Notes: generated from the sequence alone by a model not told the origin. A stretch of 51,038 bases of DNA from Helicobacteraceae bacterium UBA6016 (GCA_002428055.1 DIZY01000119.1:1855-52892), one strand, 5' to 3'. Shown: positions 8,448-18,409, counted from the stretch's first letter. Numbers and translations: made by a program.

Positions 8448-10944
8448 ATACCATTTTAAAACAAACCCCGTTATTTGTATTATAAGCCTCTATTTTTCCG
8501 CCTAGTTTTTCGGTAACTATTAGTTTTACAAGGTGGAGTCCTACGCCTGTGCCGCCACTGTTTGCTTTTGTCGTAAAGCGGTAATCAAATATTTTGTCTA
8601 AATTTGCCGTATCTATCCCGCCGCCGTTATCTGTTATCGCAAGTATCGCCTTGCCGTTTTCTTTTGCTAACTCTATATCTATTTTTGGAGAGTCGGTATG
8701 GTTTTGTTGAAATACATCTTTGGAGTTGCTGATAATACTTAGTATGATGTTTTGGAATGAGTTTTTTGATCCTTCTAGCCAAATATCAGTATCTATTTTT
8801 GCGTTAATTTCTATGTTTAGTTCCTTGAAAACACACTGCAAAATACCAAGCATATCTTTTGTTGCTTCTCCTACATTAAACAGACTCTCTTTTTGATTTG
8901 GATTTAGAAAACCTCTCGTGTCGTCTAGCATTTTTACTAGAAAAGATATTCTATCGTTTACGCTTTTTTTGGAGCTCAAAAGAAGCTCATTTGTTAGCTC
9001 GTTATACTCATTTGCCATAGCTATTTCGCTCATTGTCAAAGAGATGGCAGTAAGCGGCTGCTTCCATTGGTGCGCCATCATGTCTAGCAGTTCGCCGATT
9101 TGCGCCATTTTTGAGCGCTCCGTTATCAGCTGTTCCCCTGCAAGCCGTTTTTTTGTCTCTTCATTAACTCTTTTCTCTAAAATTACATTTTTATAATAGA
9201 GCAAAAACACTACTATCAATATCGCAACAAGCCCTTTTAGGACGGTTTCATAACTTACCCCCTCTTCTACTACGACGCTAAACCATTTGTTTAAGATAGC
9301 ATCTTTTTCGGTTTGAGTTATGCTTTGCAACCCTTTTTCTACTATGCTTACCAATGGTTGATCATCATTTCGTACGGCAGCGCCAAGCTCAAATCGCTCG
9401 TCAAATCGAGCAGATACTTTAAGTCCATTCCACCCCTCTTTGCCCAAAGCGTAGCTGATAGCCGATAGAGCATCAATATAGCCGTATACAAAACCGTCAG
9501 CCACCTTTTTTAGTCCTTCATTGCGATTTTTTACCTCGACAAAATGAGCATTTGGGTATTTTTTCTTTAAAATATCGACAATGGCGTATTCTTTTACGAT
9601 AGCAAGTGGTTGTTCGAAGGCGTCCGAAGAGTTGCCGATGAACTGCTTATCATCTTTTGTGACCAAGGCTAGCGGAGATGAGAAATACGGCTTTGTAAAT
9701 GTAAAAAAGTTCTGTCTTTGTTGTGTCTCCATTGCCATAGACAACATATCACACTCTCTGTTTTTTGCTTTTTGCAAAGACTCTTCCCAATTTTTTGTCG
9801 GCACTACGCTAATTTTTATTTTTAGCCTTTCGGAAAGTATTTTTAGCATATCAGCGGCTATACCCTCGTGAGTACCGCTATTTGTTAGTCGCTCTAGCGG
9901 TAGCCAATCAGGGTCTACACATACTTTTATTTCGCCTTTTTCCGCTAAGTATGCCTTTTCTTTATCGGTTAGCGTAAGATGTTCGGAGCGTATTTTTTGA
10001 AGGTAGTTTTCTAGAATAAAGTCGTTTAACGGCTGTTTGCCGTCATGTTGAGCCATGCCGAGCTCCTCGTAAACGCCAAGTATCTGTGTGAGCCTCCAGG
10101 GATACAAGTATCCAAGTTCTACGGTGTCACTCTTAATAAGTTTTTGCATCTGCGAGGCTTCAAATAGGAGTTGTTCTTTTGTTTTGTTTTCCGTATTGTA
10201 GTGCCTTAAAATAATCTCGCTAATCTCATCCGGATGCGAAAGCGCATACTCCCAGCCTTTCATAGATGCTTTTTTGAAGTTTTCTACCAATTCGGGGTTG
10301 TTTTTTGCAAAACTTTGAGTCGTAAAAAGTATATCCCCGTAAAAATCTATCCCGACGCTTTTTGGATAAAAAAGACGATATTTCGCCTTTTGTTTGCCAA
10401 GATAATAAGGCTCATCGGTAACATATACGGACATAGCATCCACGCTTTTATCCAGTAGCGCTTTTGGGGTGTTTGTATGCTCTATGATATTTTTCTGGTT
10501 AAGCTTGATACCCTCTCTTTTGAAGTATGCTTCCAGTTCTGCCGAGCCGTGCTCTAGCATTATTTTTTTATCCCTCAGGCTTTGCATAGATGATAGATTG
10601 CTATTTTGCAGTGTCATTAAGGCGAATGGAGAGTGTTGGAATATAGCGCCTAAGGCTACTACCGGATCCCCTCTATGATAGCGCAGTAAAAGCTCGCTGG
10701 TATATATGCCAAACTCAGCCTTTCCATGCAAAACATCTCCGTAGCTATCTTTTGTCTCTTTGATTTGGCGAAAGCGGACATCTAGCCCTACATCTTTATA
10801 AAACCCTTTCTCCTTGGCGGCGTAGTATCCTGCAAATTGAAACTGGTGATTCCATTTGAGTTGTAAAGTGACGCTTTTTGGCGCTGTGGCTTGCGCTGCG
10901 AAAAGTGTTAATACCGATAGGAATATAAGGAGTATTTTCTTCAT
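8431..10944 (-). CDS. membrane sensor histidine kinase with two periplasmic binding domains
   Basis: An 837-residue protein. A signal peptide (ILLIFLSVLTLFAAQA) precedes an NMT1/THI5-like binding domain (SVTLQLKWNHQFQFAGYYAA, to about residue 310), then a second solute-binding domain of the SBP_bac_3 type (EIKVCVDPDWLPLERL, to about 565). A transmembrane helix (LVAILIVVFLLYY) follows, then the kinase: H-box DMMAHQWKQPLTAISL, N-box IILSIISNSKDVF, and G-boxes ITDNGGGID and GTGVGLHLVKL. The AHQWKQPL H-box is common in Campylobacterota. The ligands may be amino acids or thiamine-precursor-like molecules, but this cannot be read from the sequence. It pairs with the convergent response regulator. 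Confidence 0.85.
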   Translation of the reverse strand: MKKILLIFLSVLTLFAAQATAPKSVTLQLKWNHQFQFAGYYAAKEKGFYKDVGLDVRFRQIKETKDSYGDVLHGKAEFGIYTSELLLRYHRGDPVVALGAIFQHSPFALMTLQNSNLSSMQSLRDKKIMLEHGSAELEAYFKREGIKLNQKNIIEHTNTPKALLDKSVDAMSVYVTDEPYYLGKQKAKYRLFYPKSVGIDFYGDILFTTQSFAKNNPELVENFKKASMKGWEYALSHPDEISEIILRHYNTENKTKEQLLFEASQMQKLIKSDTVELGYLYPWRLTQILGVYEELGMAQHDGKQPLNDFILENYLQKIRSEHLTLTDKEKAYLAEKGEIKVCVDPDWLPLERLTNSGTHEGIAADMLKILSERLKIKISVVPTKNWEESLQKAKNRECDMLSMAMETQQRQNFFTFTKPYFSSPLALVTKDDKQFIGNSSDAFEQPLAIVKEYAIVDILKKKYPNAHFVEVKNRNEGLKKVADGFVYGYIDALSAISYALGKEGWNGLKVSARFDERFELGAAVRNDDQPLVSIVEKGLQSITQTEKDAILNKWFSVVVEEGVSYETVLKGLVAILIVVFLLYYKNVILEKRVNEETKKRLAGEQLITERSKMAQIGELLDMMAHQWKQPLTAISLTMSEIAMANEYNELTNELLLSSKKSVNDRISFLVKMLDDTRGFLNPNQKESLFNVGEATKDMLGILQCVFKELNIEINAKIDTDIWLEGSKNSFQNIILSIISNSKDVFQQNHTDSPKIDIELAKENGKAILAITDNGGGIDTANLDKIFDYRFTTKANSGGTGVGLHLVKLIVTEKLGGKIEAYNTNNGVCFKMVFSGLH

Positions 10945-11007
10945 TTTCTAATTATAGCAATTTAAAAACTTATAAGGAGTATTTGGTTGGATATATTTTG
11001 GAGTTAA

Positions 11008-11030
11008 GAAGAGAACCCGCCGTAGCGGGT
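11008..11030 (-). terminator. intrinsic terminator after efp
   Basis: ACCCGC and GCGGGT pair perfectly around a 4-nt loop, 15 nt beyond the efp stop codon on the minus strand, and the transcript then reads TCTCTTCTT. A standard rho-independent layout. Confidence 0.75.
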
Positions 11031-11044
11031 GTGATTGCGGTGTT

Positions 11045-11608
11045 TTATTTTACTTTGTCTAGGTAGTCGCCTGTTTTTGTATCAACTCTTACTTTATCGC
11101 CCTCAAGAACATGGTAAGGAACTTGCACGGTAACACCTGTTTCAAGTTTTGCAGGTTTTCTGCTTCCGCTTGTAGTATCGCCTTTGAAGTTTGGCGGCGT
11201 CTCTACTACCAGTAGCTCAACTACGGCAGGTACATCAACCGTAATAGGCTTACCGTTATGGAAAAGTACTTCCACTTCCGTAGAGTCGATAATATAGTCT
11301 TTTGCGTCGCCTACTTGGTCATGCGTAAGCGGGTACATTTCAAATGTCTCTTGCTCGATAAAGTGCATATAATCATCATCGGAGTATGAGAAGTTCATTA
11401 CTCTTTGCTCCAGATTCGGCTCATCCGCTTTATCGCCTGCGTGGAATGTCTTTTCTAGTACTCTTCCGTCTATAAGAGATTTGATTTTTGCCCTTACAAA
11501 AGCTGCGCCCTTGCCAGGTTTTACATGTTGATACTCTACAACCCTATATGGGATGCCTTCGAGTTCTATTTTGAGACCTTTTTTAAGGTCACCCATTGAA
11601 TATGCCAT
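11045..11608 (-). CDS. efp: elongation factor P
   Basis: A 187-residue protein of normal EF-P length with the three-domain pattern. It relieves ribosomes stalled at consecutive prolines. The tip lysine lies in the loop HVKPGKGAAFVRAKIKSL, where a lysine is modified in many bacteria. The C-terminal OB domain ends GDKVRVDTKTGDYLDKV, which matches the family. AAGGTAG stands 4 nt before the ATG. It is a single-gene unit with its own terminator, between the efflux operon and the sensor kinase. Confidence 0.95.
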   Translation of the reverse strand: MAYSMGDLKKGLKIELEGIPYRVVEYQHVKPGKGAAFVRAKIKSLIDGRVLEKTFHAGDKADEPNLEQRVMNFSYSDDDYMHFIEQETFEMYPLTHDQVGDAKDYIIDSTEVEVLFHNGKPITVDVPAVVELLVVETPPNFKGDTTSGSRKPAKLETGVTVQVPYHVLEGDKVRVDTKTGDYLDKVK

Positions 11609-11649
11609 GCAACTACCTTTTTTATTTAATTATTAATTATAAATTATAA

Positions 11650-11683
11650 CGAAGCTATCGTAAATTTTACGATTATAGCTTCG
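11650..11683 (-). terminator. terminator of the RND efflux operon
   Basis: CGAAGCTAT at one arm pairs with ATAGCTTCG at the other, with an inner CGTAAA/TTTACG extension, giving a long AT-rich hairpin that overlaps the stop codon of the RND gene. The minus strand then continues as TTATAATTTATAATT, which may also hold the -10 element of efp. Confidence 0.6.
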
Positions 11684-14600
11684 GTTCAAGATGCTCTAGT
11701 CCGACCTGGTCGGGATTTGTTCCTAATACTTTATGTAGCCCTTTTCTTCTAACAAATCTCCAGAATAGCAGAGGAATGACGACAAGCGTCAATACCGTAG
11801 AGACCAAAACGCCAAAGATCAAAGAGACCGCAAGACCTTGCCATACCGGATCTATGACGATGACGGTGGAGGCCAAAATAATAGCCAAAGCGGTCAATAA
11901 AATAGGCTTAAATCTAGTAGCGGCAGCCTCTATGACGGCATCTTCAAGCGACATTCCGGAGCGCAACAGATCAATGGTAAAGTCGATAAGCAGCAATGCA
12001 TTTCTTACGACGATACCGGCAAGCGCAATAAAGCCTATCATACTGGTAGCCGTAAAATAAGTAGGCATTGCAAAATTCATAATAAAATGCCCGAAAAGCA
12101 CACCGATAAATGTAAGCGGAATAGTCGACAAAACGATACCTGGAATTCCGAAGTTGCCGTAATATACGACCATCAAAAGGTAGATAAGGACTACGGCGAT
12201 ACCGAATGCGCCGCCAAGATCCCTAAATACATCAAATGTAATATCCCATTCGCCGCCCCATTTTATATCATATACTTCACCGGTCTTATTGTCTTTTGCT
12301 TTTAGCGCTAGTCGTGGATTGCCGTCGTAGCTGAAGGTATACCCCTCTAAAAACTTATTATTTTTTAGTTCAGACCAAGCGTCGGCAAGAGCGTATACGG
12401 AGCCTCTTTTGTTCATCTCGCCGGTTACCATCGTAATCTCTCTTAGGTCTTTACTGGTAACAACGCCCTCTCTTGGAATCATCGTCACTTTGGTCACCTC
12501 GGAGAGCGGCACCATTCTTCCGGTCGCCATAGACATAAGCTTGATATTTGCCAAATCCTCTGGAGAGTTTCTACTCTCTTTATCGAATCTTACAAAAATA
12601 CCTACCTGCTCTTTTTCATCAGGCAGATGCGCTACGCTCACAACGGCTCCGCCCATAGACATAGCCAAAGTTTGTGCTATCTGCTCTGTTGTAATTCCAC
12701 TTAGAGCCGCCTTTTGTCTATCCGGCACTATCGAGTATTTCATTACTGCATCGTCTGCGAATATATCTATATCAACGATACCATCTGTCTTATGGTAAAG
12801 CTTTTTGATACCCTCGGCAAGACGCATTCTGCCCTCATAATCGCCGCCGAATATCTCCGTTACCATCGTGGCTACGACCGGAGGCCCCGGAGGGTCTTCT
12901 ACGAGTTTTATCTTGGCGTCTGCGATAGATTGGCATTGCCCTTGAATAATCGGTCTCATGCGACCTACCATCGGTGCTGATTGCTCATTTCTATCGTTTT
13001 TATCTTTTAGATTTACCCTGATTTCAGCTACATTGTCCCCTTTTTTCATTCCCGTTCCGCGAAGAAGTCCGTTAAAGTCTATGACTCCGGTCATTCCGGT
13101 AAATGTCTCATAATCGGCGACTTCAACCTCTTTTGCCAAAATATTTTCAACGCATTGCGCCGTCTTTTTGGTCTGCTCTATAGAGGAACCTGTAGGCAAA
13201 TCTATCGTGATATTGAATGTATTGTTATTGCCGCTCGGTAGCATTTTGAATAACACCAAGTGAAAAACCGGCAAAGTAAGCGAAATAAAGAATAAAATAA
13301 TAATTCCGCCCATAAATGAGTATCGTTTTGAACGAACTTGAAGCATAGGTCTTACATATTGTTGATAAAAACCGTAGATTTTTGTCTTTTTCAGATCAAA
13401 CGGTTCGGCATGGCTATCGTGTTTTAAAAACTTAAGCGCCAACCACGGTGTAAACATATACGCTATAGCAAGCGAGGCTAGCATCGCAACGGGCACATTG
13501 AACGGAATCGGACGCATATAAGGACCCATCATTCCCGTAACAAACATCATCGGCAAGAATGCAAATATAACGGCAATTGTGGCAACATTTGTCGGATTGC
13601 CTATTTCGTTTGTTGCTCTGACTGCCGCCTCATCTCTCGGCTCTTTTGCCATCGCAAAGTGTCTGTGAATATTTTCGATAACGACGATAGCAGAGTCGAC
13701 CAATAGCCCAAGCGCCAAAATAAGCGCAAAGAGGGTGATTCTATTGATGGTCTGTCCGACAAGCATGCCTATAAAGAGCGTTATCGCCAAAATAAGCGGC
13801 ACGGTAAAGGCGACTATCAAAGCCTCTTTCCAACCCAATGTAAAAATGAGCAGAATGACTATAATCGCAATAGAGATAAAAATATGGAAAATTAGCTCAT
13901 TTACAGCCTCATCCGCCTTGTGTCCATCGTTTCTAGTCGTAATAATATCAACTCCGGCGGGAAGCGTAGATTTTAGCTCCTCTATTTTTTTCATTACATC
14001 TTCGGCTACAAATACCGCATTTGTGCTTCGTTTTTTTGCCAAATAGAGCGTTACCTGCCCTACTTTGTTTTTGCCAAAACTAGTCTCGCCTTTAAAGGCA
14101 AGTCCCGGCGTAATCGTTGTTTCCTGTTTTTCTTGAGCGTTTATACCGTCTTCTATTTCGGCTATATCTTTTAGATAGATAGGTCTGCCTTGGTAGTTTG
14201 CGACAAGAATATTTTTTAGATCATCAACGGAGTTTATAAAACCGGAAAATGAAGCAGAGAGAGAGAACTTATCCCCCTCGAAATTGCCTAGCGGGTAGCT
14301 TTTTGAAGCGCCGCCGAGCGCCATTGCTATTTGACCTGGAGCTATATTGTATCCGGCGAGTTGCGCTGAGTTCATTTTGATATTAAACTGCTTTTTGTGA
14401 CCGCCTTTGATGCCGAGCACTGATACATTTGGCACAACGGATAGAGGCTCAATCAGCCTTTGCGCCATTCTGTACAGATCCGTGTCGTTATATTTTGAGC
14501 TTGAAAGCGCAAGTGTTAGTATCGGCACCTCATCGATGTCTACAGGTTTTACCAGTGGAGACATAGCCTCTTTTGGCAAAATATCCATATTTTGCATAAC

Positions 14601-15023
14601 TCTATCGTAGAGCTTTACCAGAGATTTTTCTTTGTTTTCGCCCACTTTGAAAGCTACCGTGACGACTCCGAAGTTTTCAAAAGCCATACCGTAGATATGG
14701 TCAACCTCTGTCATTTCGTTGAGTTTTCTTTGAAGAGGGTTGACTATGATATTTTGCACCTCCTCCGGTGTGGCTCCCGGATATGCGACTATTACACTGC
14801 CGCTAGGTACATCTATCTGTGGATTTTCTTCTCTTGGCGTAAATGATACGGCAATTACGCCCACCAGAATGATAAACATAGCGATAATCGCCGTTATAGG
14901 ACTAAATAGAAACTTTCTAGCAAGTTTTCCGGCGCTATTTAACGATAGCTCTTCTTCGATTTTTGCTATTTCTTTTAGCGCAAGCGGATTTTCGCACTCT
15001 ATTTTTTCTTGTTTTTTATGCAT
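11673..15023 (-). CDS. RND efflux transporter, inner-membrane permease
   Basis: A 1116-residue AcrB-like pump subunit with about 12 membrane helices and two large periplasmic loops (first loop REENPQIDVPSGSVIVAYPG and onward). The proton-relay helix 4 reads LGLLVDSAIVVIENIHRH: the first Asp is kept, but the second Asp of the AcrB-type DD pair is Ser. The N-terminus has an extra cytoplasmic segment of about 35 residues (MHKKQEKIECENPLALKEIA). It is the third gene of an operon with TolC-like and adaptor genes, spaced 10 nt from the adaptor. The substrate is unknown; candidates are hydrophobic toxic compounds. Confidence 0.9.
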   Translation of the reverse strand: MHKKQEKIECENPLALKEIAKIEEELSLNSAGKLARKFLFSPITAIIAMFIILVGVIAVSFTPREENPQIDVPSGSVIVAYPGATPEEVQNIIVNPLQRKLNEMTEVDHIYGMAFENFGVVTVAFKVGENKEKSLVKLYDRVMQNMDILPKEAMSPLVKPVDIDEVPILTLALSSSKYNDTDLYRMAQRLIEPLSVVPNVSVLGIKGGHKKQFNIKMNSAQLAGYNIAPGQIAMALGGASKSYPLGNFEGDKFSLSASFSGFINSVDDLKNILVANYQGRPIYLKDIAEIEDGINAQEKQETTITPGLAFKGETSFGKNKVGQVTLYLAKKRSTNAVFVAEDVMKKIEELKSTLPAGVDIITTRNDGHKADEAVNELIFHIFISIAIIVILLIFTLGWKEALIVAFTVPLILAITLFIGMLVGQTINRITLFALILALGLLVDSAIVVIENIHRHFAMAKEPRDEAAVRATNEIGNPTNVATIAVIFAFLPMMFVTGMMGPYMRPIPFNVPVAMLASLAIAYMFTPWLALKFLKHDSHAEPFDLKKTKIYGFYQQYVRPMLQVRSKRYSFMGGIIILFFISLTLPVFHLVLFKMLPSGNNNTFNITIDLPTGSSIEQTKKTAQCVENILAKEVEVADYETFTGMTGVIDFNGLLRGTGMKKGDNVAEIRVNLKDKNDRNEQSAPMVGRMRPIIQGQCQSIADAKIKLVEDPPGPPVVATMVTEIFGGDYEGRMRLAEGIKKLYHKTDGIVDIDIFADDAVMKYSIVPDRQKAALSGITTEQIAQTLAMSMGGAVVSVAHLPDEKEQVGIFVRFDKESRNSPEDLANIKLMSMATGRMVPLSEVTKVTMIPREGVVTSKDLREITMVTGEMNKRGSVYALADAWSELKNNKFLEGYTFSYDGNPRLALKAKDNKTGEVYDIKWGGEWDITFDVFRDLGGAFGIAVVLIYLLMVVYYGNFGIPGIVLSTIPLTFIGVLFGHFIMNFAMPTYFTATSMIGFIALAGIVVRNALLLIDFTIDLLRSGMSLEDAVIEAAATRFKPILLTALAIILASTVIVIDPVWQGLAVSLIFGVLVSTVLTLVVIPLLFWRFVRRKGLHKVLGTNPDQVGLEHLEPKL

Positions 15024-15033
15024 CTTGGCTTTC

Positions 15034-16047
15034 CTAATTTATCGCCTGGCCGTCAACTAGGTCAGCCTTTGGATACTCTATAACTTTTGCGCCTACTTTG
15101 ACGCCCTCGACTTGAACCTGATCGTTTAACGCTCTAACTACTCTAACCGGATAGAATTTTACTTTTCCAGCTTCCACCGCAAATACACCTTTTATCCCGC
15201 CTCTGCTTGTCAGCATACTTGGAAGTATTGATACGCCGCCGCTTTTGTCGCTTGAGGCTACCAAAAGTTTTGCGTACATACCCGGAATTAGCCCAGCTTG
15301 GTCTTTTATGCTTGCCCTAACGCTAAAAGAGTGCGTAGCCATATCGGCGGCAGGTGTTACGGATATTACGGTTGCATCGCTTTTTTTGTTGGCTGAAGGA
15401 ACGACTACCATGGCGGTTGCGCCTGGTTTTATTTTGCCTGCGTCTTGCTCCGGTAGCGTCACATTGATTCTAAGATTATCGGAACCTGACACTATTAAAA
15501 CAGGGTGACCGGGAAGCGCCATTTCCGATACATTTGCCATTTTTCGTACAACCACACCGTTTACCGTTGAGCGTACTGTTGTATATTTGTACTGCTCGCT
15601 AGCTTGATTTTGCCCCTCTTTTGCCATCTGCATACTCTGCTCTCGCATCTGCATATTGAGCTTCATTTTTTCCAAATCTCTAAGCGGTACCGCACCTTTT
15701 TCATAGAGGGTCTGAAATCTATCGTAGTCTCTTTTTGCGTCATCATACGCTAGTTTTGCCTGCATGGCGCCCGCATCCGCCATTCTTTTTCCGGCATCTA
15801 TATCGGCAGGGTCTACCTCAAAAAGCAGCTGCCCTTTTTTGATTTTGTCGCCCTCTTCGACCGCTATTCTTTTGATATATCCCATCATTCTAGTGGATAC
15901 CATCGTCTCGGTAGGAGAGTATAAAACGCCGACAAACTCTTTGCCGCCGCCGCCGTTGATAGCTTTTGCCTCTCCTATCTTATAATTAGAACCCGCCAAG
16001 GCGATAGAAGCCATGGCGCTCAAAAGCAATAAAACTGGTTTTTTCAT
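15034..16047 (-). CDS. RND efflux periplasmic adaptor (membrane fusion protein)
   Basis: A 337-residue protein with a signal peptide (PVLLLLSAMASIALAG). It shows the HlyD/AcrA pattern: a first lipoyl half with GYIKRIAVEEGDKIKKGQLLFEVD, an alpha-hairpin coiled coil (about 75-150), the second lipoyl half with VNGVVVRKMANVSEMALPGHPV, and beta-barrel and membrane-proximal domains. It bridges the RND pump and the outer-membrane channel. Its start overlaps the stop of the upstream TolC-like gene by 4 nt. Confidence 0.9.
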   Translation of the reverse strand: MKKPVLLLLSAMASIALAGSNYKIGEAKAINGGGGKEFVGVLYSPTETMVSTRMMGYIKRIAVEEGDKIKKGQLLFEVDPADIDAGKRMADAGAMQAKLAYDDAKRDYDRFQTLYEKGAVPLRDLEKMKLNMQMREQSMQMAKEGQNQASEQYKYTTVRSTVNGVVVRKMANVSEMALPGHPVLIVSGSDNLRINVTLPEQDAGKIKPGATAMVVVPSANKKSDATVISVTPAADMATHSFSVRASIKDQAGLIPGMYAKLLVASSDKSGGVSILPSMLTSRGGIKGVFAVEAGKVKFYPVRVVRALNDQVQVEGVKVGAKVIEYPKADLVDGQAIN

Positions 16048-17414
16048 TCTCCGTCCTTTTCTACAAATTTCATTCCTAGCGCCAATCTAAGCTCGGCCGC
16101 CGCCATCGCTTCATCATATTTTGCCTGTATTAGCTCTGCCCTTGCTTTTGCGGCATCAGCCTCTTTTAGTAGCAAGTTTGCCATCGGGGTTAGACCGTTT
16201 TTGTACATCTCTGTCGTATGTCCGACAACCTCTTCTGAGAACTCTTTGCTTTTTTGTTTTTCGATAATAACCGCTTTTTTGGCTTGATATGTCAGAAAAT
16301 TTTTCTCAACATCAAGGGCTATTCCGTCTCTCATATATTCATAGTAGTTTTTTGTCTGTAGATATTCGACTTTTGCTTTTTGTGCATCTGCTCTTGTTTT
16401 ACCGCCGTCAAATAGCGTATAGTTCAGACCCACGCCGACAAGATAGTAGCTTTTTTCGTTATTCGTAGTTATTCTATCGTCACTAAAACCGTATTTGGCT
16501 TGAAGCCCTATCATCGGCCACTGATCGGCGCTTTCAAAACCGACTTTATTGTGCATGGTTTTGAGATTGTAATCCATCCATTTGAAGTCTTCACGATTTA
16601 AAAGAGCGTCTTGTTTTAGTGTTTGTAGGCTCTCTTTTGTAAGAACTGTTACATTTTCAAAAGCGCCGACATCCGTGATAGTCTCATCTGAGCTTAAAAA
16701 TCTAAGGTACGCTAAGGCTAGTTGATATGCGTTGTTAGCCTCTATAAGTTTTGCATTGACTTGTGCATCATAACTCTCGGCCTGCAACTTATCTGATTTT
16801 ACCACCATTCCGGCATCTAGAAAATCACCCGCCAGCTTTACAAAGCTACTCGTTGTCTCCTTGCCTTTTTTTGCAGCCTCTATAAAGTATTTTGCAGCAA
16901 CCGCTCCATTGTAGGCGCTTAGAGTCTCTTTTGCAAGAAGCTTTTCATCTCTTTGGAACTTAATCTCGTTGGCTTTTACCTGAAGCGCCGCCATTTGTCT
17001 TGCGTGATATAGTTTAAAGCCTGTAAAGATAGGCAGTTCGTAGCTAATAGAAGTATCGAAATTCTCTATTGATTTTGGTTTATTCAAATCTTTTGGCACA
17101 ACATTTAGCAAATTTGGATTTGTCATATCAAACGCTGCAAAACCAAAATCGGCAAATGTTGCCTTTCTGCTTCCTAGTTTGGAGGCGAAAACATACATTG
17201 GATTGTTTGTATTCATATATGTCTCAGAGACTACCACTTTACCTAGGTTCATGCCTTGCGCCGCGTTTAGTTGTTCTTTTGCAATATCTATATTTAATCG
17301 CTTGGCTTGAATCTCTTTATTGCTCTGTAGAGTTTTTTGTAATATTTCTTTAAATTCGTATTGTTTTGCAAGCAACAAAGCAGGCAACGCAACAGCTAAA
17401 ACAAATCTAATCAA
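16044..17414 (-). CDS. TolC-family outer-membrane efflux protein
   Basis: A 456-residue protein with a signal peptide (FVLAVALPALLLA) and the two repeated TolC/OEP halves rich in long helices (LQKTLQSNKEIQAKRLNIDI near the start; the second half near LLKEADAAKARAELIQAKYD). It forms the outer-membrane channel of the tripartite pump and is the first gene of the operon. Confidence 0.9.
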   Translation of the reverse strand: MIRFVLAVALPALLLAKQYEFKEILQKTLQSNKEIQAKRLNIDIAKEQLNAAQGMNLGKVVVSETYMNTNNPMYVFASKLGSRKATFADFGFAAFDMTNPNLLNVVPKDLNKPKSIENFDTSISYELPIFTGFKLYHARQMAALQVKANEIKFQRDEKLLAKETLSAYNGAVAAKYFIEAAKKGKETTSSFVKLAGDFLDAGMVVKSDKLQAESYDAQVNAKLIEANNAYQLALAYLRFLSSDETITDVGAFENVTVLTKESLQTLKQDALLNREDFKWMDYNLKTMHNKVGFESADQWPMIGLQAKYGFSDDRITTNNEKSYYLVGVGLNYTLFDGGKTRADAQKAKVEYLQTKNYYEYMRDGIALDVEKNFLTYQAKKAVIIEKQKSKEFSEEVVGHTTEMYKNGLTPMANLLLKEADAAKARAELIQAKYDEAMAAAELRLALGMKFVEKDGE

Positions 17415-17446
17415 GCTTTTCTCCTTTAAAATAAAAAATAAAAAAT

Positions 17447-17462
17447 CGTAATAATTACTACG
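17447..17462. promoter_or_regulatory. candidate operator upstream of the efflux operon
   Basis: CGTAATAATTACTACG is a near-perfect palindrome (one mismatched pair) about 33 nt before the tolC-like start, and a related half site TACGATAATT follows at about 17483. It would suit a TetR/MarR-type repressor, but no such regulator gene lies next to it. Confidence 0.35.
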
Positions 17463-17553
17463 AATAATAAATGTAATTATAAAATACGATAATTCTGAAG
17501 TCTAAATTGTAGCATAATTAGCCATATTCAAAGCAGTCGGTAGAAGACTTTTT

Positions 17554-18363
17554 TTACGGTTTCATCCAGATAAAAACTCCTACTAAGGCAACGATAAATT
17601 GCAACGCCAAAATAAACATCGAACCTATTATATTACCGACTTGACAACTTGTGCACTGTTTGTATTTTTTGGCCTCGTATTGCGCATAGAAAAAATAAAC
17701 TACGATTAAAATCGGAACCAGCCAAATTGCATATTTTTCGATTGCGTATATATATTCTTTTGAACCGTGAGAAAAAAACGGAATAATGAATGTTACGATA
17801 ATTCCCAATATTAGATATTTAGCTGTTTTTTTGATATATTCCCTGTAAAAAATAGTAGGACAAGAGCCGCTGCTACTATCTTTTACAAGCCCGAATTTTA
17901 GGTAGTCGTTGATTTGCTGTTTTACGCCATTATCTACTCTGTCCACAAAGGTGCTTCCAAAGCTATAATCAAGCTGATGCTGCAATACCCTCGCCGCTTC
18001 GCCCTCCAAATCTTTATGATGAGCTTCGCCTCGCATATCTTCGTATATAATTGTAATTCTCTCATACCTATCGACATCCACGCTTATGCCCTTATAGTAT
18101 AAGCTTCGCTCCGTTGCCGTAGCTTTGCCGCTATGTTTTATGATTCTTGCGTTTATATAGGGCGTATAAATGTTATTTTCTTTAATTACGATGATATTGT
18201 ATTGAACGCCTATGAGAATGGCGCTAAGAGCCTCGATGTCATGCGCTTTCATGGTGTCTATCATGTCGCTAATCCAGCCTTGAAGCTCGTCGTTAAAGAA
18301 ACGAACATTTGCGCTAATAAGCTTGACGGTTGGGTCTGGGTATTTGATTATATCTTTTTGCAT
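17554..18363 (-). CDS. peptide-deformylase-like membrane protein lacking catalytic residues
   Basis: A 269-residue protein whose first 150 residues follow peptide deformylase: YPDPTVKLIS and DMIDTMKAHDIEAL at the start, DVDRYERITIIYEDMRGEA, and LEGEAARVLQHQLDY near the end. The three active-site motifs are degenerate: motif 1 GxGLAAxQVG reads EALSAILIGVQ, motif 2 EGCLS reads ERSLY (catalytic Cys to Ser87), and motif 3 HExDH reads HQLDY (residues 129-133). After it come three hydrophobic helices (about 183-199, 211-226, 248-266) and a CTSC pair (237-240). It cannot be an ordinary deformylase; a binding or sensing role is likely but unknown. Confidence 0.8.
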   Translation of the reverse strand: MQKDIIKYPDPTVKLISANVRFFNDELQGWISDMIDTMKAHDIEALSAILIGVQYNIIVIKENNIYTPYINARIIKHSGKATATERSLYYKGISVDVDRYERITIIYEDMRGEAHHKDLEGEAARVLQHQLDYSFGSTFVDRVDNGVKQQINDYLKFGLVKDSSSGSCPTIFYREYIKKTAKYLILGIIVTFIIPFFSHGSKEYIYAIEKYAIWLVPILIVVYFFYAQYEAKKYKQCTSCQVGNIIGSMFILALQFIVALVGVFIWMKP

Positions 18364-18381
18364 TTATTGGGCTTTCGAAAG

Positions 18382-18403
18382 TTACCCGGCAAAAGCCGGG
18401 TAA
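18382..18403 (-). terminator. terminator of the sqr operon
   Basis: TTACCCGGC and GCCGGGTAA form a perfect 9-bp stem with a 4-nt loop just after the small gene that follows sqr. It could act in both directions, since the plus strand continues AAAGTTTT. Confidence 0.75.
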
Positions 18404-18409
18404 AAAGTT

